A stretch of 21,336 nt of DNA from Phoronis ovalis (lineage: Eukaryota; Phoronida; Phoronidae). The stretch lies in the NCBI GenBank assembly GCA_028565635.1, contig JAOXYB010102494.1, forward strand, positions 1-21,336. The letters are read 5' to 3'. The position numbers were made by a program, and so were the translations under genes. The notes below the pieces were generated by a model. That model saw only the letters and a program-made list of their open reading frames with translations, was not told the DNA's origin and did not search any database. This document shows, piece by piece, positions 20,642 to 21,336 of the stretch (positions are counted from its first letter, which is position 1; each line of letters begins with the position of its first letter).

Positions 20642-20755
20642 CATTAAGACGATATTACAGCTAAACGTTTAGAACGAAATACATACACTATGATGTTGAC
20701 TTTGTATTAGAGAAACTGGTTAATTAAAAATAAATTAATTATCTTTAGTAAATTT
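20642..20755 (+). other. Terminal 3' UTR exon of the plus gene
   Basis: Non-coding exon after the 3' UTR intron. The polyadenylation signal AATAAA is at 20729-20734, so cleavage is expected around 20745-20760. A second AATAAA at 20887-20892 could give a longer form. The exact end is an estimate. Confidence 0.55.
20729..20734 (+). promoter_or_regulatory. Polyadenylation signal of the plus gene
   Basis: First canonical AATAAA after the stop codon in the spliced transcript, about 90 nt into the terminal exon. Confidence 0.6.
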
Positions 20756-20759
20756 ATGG

Positions 20760-21336
20760 AAATATCAGCTTGCTATTAATTCAATCATATTCTGGCACTC
20801 AATATATTTGATGTAGATGTATATATCCATGCCTACATGCAATGTCTCGATGCATAAATGTATCATCATCAGAACACCAAATTAATAATAAAAGAAAATA
20901 TATGTATATATTGTTGTTAACTGTTGTTGCTAATTAAAATTACTACGATGCGATTCATCATCTTTTTAAAACTTCTGCAATATTTTAAAAGTGCACTTAG
21001 GGACTGGGAAGAAATTACCACAGGGGGGTTGGTGCATTTCAAAAACATGGTGCCCCCCTCTGGGACTTGCGCAGTCTATTTTGTTCTATTTTTACTCTTA
21101 TGAATAATTGTTCAAAAGAATTCAGTTTATGGCAAAGGCCAAAATAAAAATGTATCCTCCTTGGCATGCACCCCAAAAAATTATTGCCTCTCATTATTAC
21201 CTGGCCCCAGTATACGTAGCTGCCCAAACATAAATTCTGACCTGTCTCTAAGTAACATTATTATGTATTATGTATGATGCTAACATATACTGCGCAGGTG
21301 TGCAATGAAGTTGGTTGTATATAATTTAATGAGTTG
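20760..21336. other. Downstream intergenic sequence
   Basis: No gene recognised. It holds a G6/C6 imperfect hairpin (21021-21028 with 21053-21062). The minus-strand open frame at 21039-21227 shows no motif. Confidence 0.55.

Noticed and set aside
21021-21062. G6/C6 hairpin as a terminator-like signal
   Set aside because: It is about 300 bases past the probable polyadenylation site and its stem is imperfect. No function can be supported.
1-21336. CRISPR array, bacterial operon, tRNA or rRNA genes
   Set aside because: No spaced direct repeats, Shine-Dalgarno-led gene strings or RNA-gene cores were seen. The spliced structure is clearly that of an animal genome.

Overview
The window is animal nuclear DNA. 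Protein-coding information is split into short exons (21-322 nt) separated by AT-rich GT-AG introns of about 130-1270 nt. The encoded proteins are secreted, multi-domain metalloproteases of the astacin family (M12A) carrying ShK or MAM accessory domains. Low GC, a GT microsatellite and the domain content fit an invertebrate. A bivalve or other lophotrochozoan is my best guess and a cnidarian is possible, but nothing here fixes the taxon.

Layout. Two astacin genes stand head to head about 1.2 kb apart. The left gene lies on the minus strand, from its start near 3530 down to 101, and runs off the left edge. Seven exons encode a signal peptide, a short propeptide with an aspartate-switch motif, the whole astacin catalytic domain and a Thr/Pro linker. 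An eighth encodes an ShK domain and a near-copy of the same linker. The right gene lies on the plus strand, 4795-20247, and appears complete. I reconstruct 28 coding exons (4146 nt, 1381 codons plus TAA, every junction in phase) encoding signal peptide, propeptide, astacin domain and six MAM domains joined by Thr/Pro linkers. An intron begins one base after the stop codon and leads to a short 3' UTR exon with AATAAA at 20729. From 20750 to 21336 I see no gene.

How the genes relate. Exons 3-6 have identical lengths in both genes (82, 121, 176 and 164 nt), and all intron phases through the protease agree. The pair therefore arose by inverted duplication. The genes differ only after the last protease exon, where a shared phase-1 intron boundary leads to ShK in one and MAM in the other. 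Both have all zinc ligands, the catalytic Glu and the Met-turn, so both look like active zymogens secreted into a lumen or extracellular matrix. They share an unusual extra cysteine inside the zinc-binding signature.

The MAM array is a mosaic of intron positions: one position in MAM1, none in MAM2-4, and new ones in MAM5 and MAM6. The gene's stop codon sits just before what looks like an ancestral module-boundary intron.
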